From Malachius bipustulatus (lineage: Eukaryota > Arthropoda > Insecta > Coleoptera > Melyridae), in NCBI GenBank assembly GCA_910589415.1, contig OU342631.1, positions 61,284,598 through 61,348,597 of the forward strand: a stretch of 64,000 nt of DNA, given 5' to 3'. Made by a program: the position numbers and the translations under genes. Positions 63,395 through 64,000 of the stretch are shown piece by piece (position 1 is the first letter of the stretch; the number at the start of each line of letters is the position of its first letter). The notes below the pieces were generated by a model. That model made no database searches and was not told where the DNA came from. It saw nothing but the letters and a program-made list of their open reading frames with translations.

Positions 63395-64000
63395 CACTTA
63401 TTTATAACTCACAAACTTCTGAATTTAAACACCAACAACTGTAAAAGCCAATCTTATTTTCTCTTCTCATTCCATTAAAAAAAACAAAAAAAAAACTTTG
63501 ATATGTCCAAAATAAATAATTTTAGGTTGTAGTAGGCACTCTACGACCCTGAAGACCCAATTTAATTTTTACGCTATTATTACGCTAGGTATACTCTCCT
63601 TCTAGGTAAGTGAATGGAAATGAAATCGAAACGTGTTCGTTTTGTTTTTAGCTGTTGTTGTTTTTTCCTTTGAGAAATGGGGGGGGCAATAGCCGGGGCG
63701 GGGGGGGGGTGGGGTGTAAACGGATGACATTTGTTTATGAAGATAAACGGATAGAACGGACGTCGGCGATACCGATAGACGTAATGAAAAAAAAATTTCC
63801 GAATGAGATCCATTAGAAAATGAAGTGTAAAAATCTCATTATCTCATTGATGAGGGTTGAAAGCAGCAAACTGCATCGCAGCGGCATCTATTGGCGAGTA
63901 GCGACGGGAGGCACTGACGTCGGCAATCGGAGTACGGACATGGTTCTGTTCCAGTCTTAGTCTGTGCTCGCACCACTCGCAATGAAGGACGCTTCTTATT

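Overview
The window is nuclear DNA of an insect. The histone proteins are insect-type, H4 is the canonical metazoan sequence, the spacers are AT-rich and full of TAGG/CCTA microsatellite and palindromic GGTAGGTACCTACC motifs, and the mobile elements (jockey-clade, CsRn1-type Ty3/gypsy, P-like, pogo-like, TIR/MITE) are typical of arthropods. The style of the TAGG repeats suggests a hemipteran such as an aphid or scale insect, but that is only an impression.

Right part (19684-64000): a tandem array of the five replication-dependent histone genes. Each unit is about 8.55 kb and carries H3(-), H4(+), H2A(-), H2B(+), a 4.4-kb spacer and H1(+). H3/H4 and H2A/H2B are divergent pairs sharing short promoters; H4 faces H2A, and H1 faces the next H3. 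Units start at 19684, 28234, 36782, 45325 and 58408 (the last is cut by the window end). All genes are intronless and end in a 16-nt stem-loop of the kind bound by SLBP. Proteins are identical between units, except for a frameshifted H3 in unit 5. The array begins with only the 3' stem-loop of an H1 gene, so its left edge is a breakpoint.

The fourth unit contains a complete 4524-bp jockey-clade non-LTR retrotransposon (46501-51024; ORF1 with zinc knuckles, ORF2 with endonuclease and reverse transcriptase) flanked by a 13-bp target duplication. It sits directly after the predicted +1 base of H4. The TATA element of H4 is therefore now placed to start transcription at the first base of the retroelement, while the H4 copy keeps only its initiator.

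Left part (1-19683): a dense graveyard of mobile elements. In order: the 3' end of a non-LTR ORF2 with RNase H; a small non-autonomous LTR element (210-bp LTRs, GATA duplication) with a TIR element nested inside; a 9.1-kb CsRn1-type Ty3/gypsy element with about 99% identical LTRs, broken by a frameshift, by a P-like element that keeps a THAP-domain exon, and by a probable pogo-like element that itself contains a 1.86-kb repeat; tandem repeats; a gag fragment of another LTR element on the minus strand next to a 62-bp-stem palindrome; an inverted second copy of the 1.86-kb repeat; a promoter/LTR-like segment; and a minisatellite, a polypyrimidine tract and a T41 run up to the array edge. No host gene other than the histones was recognised.
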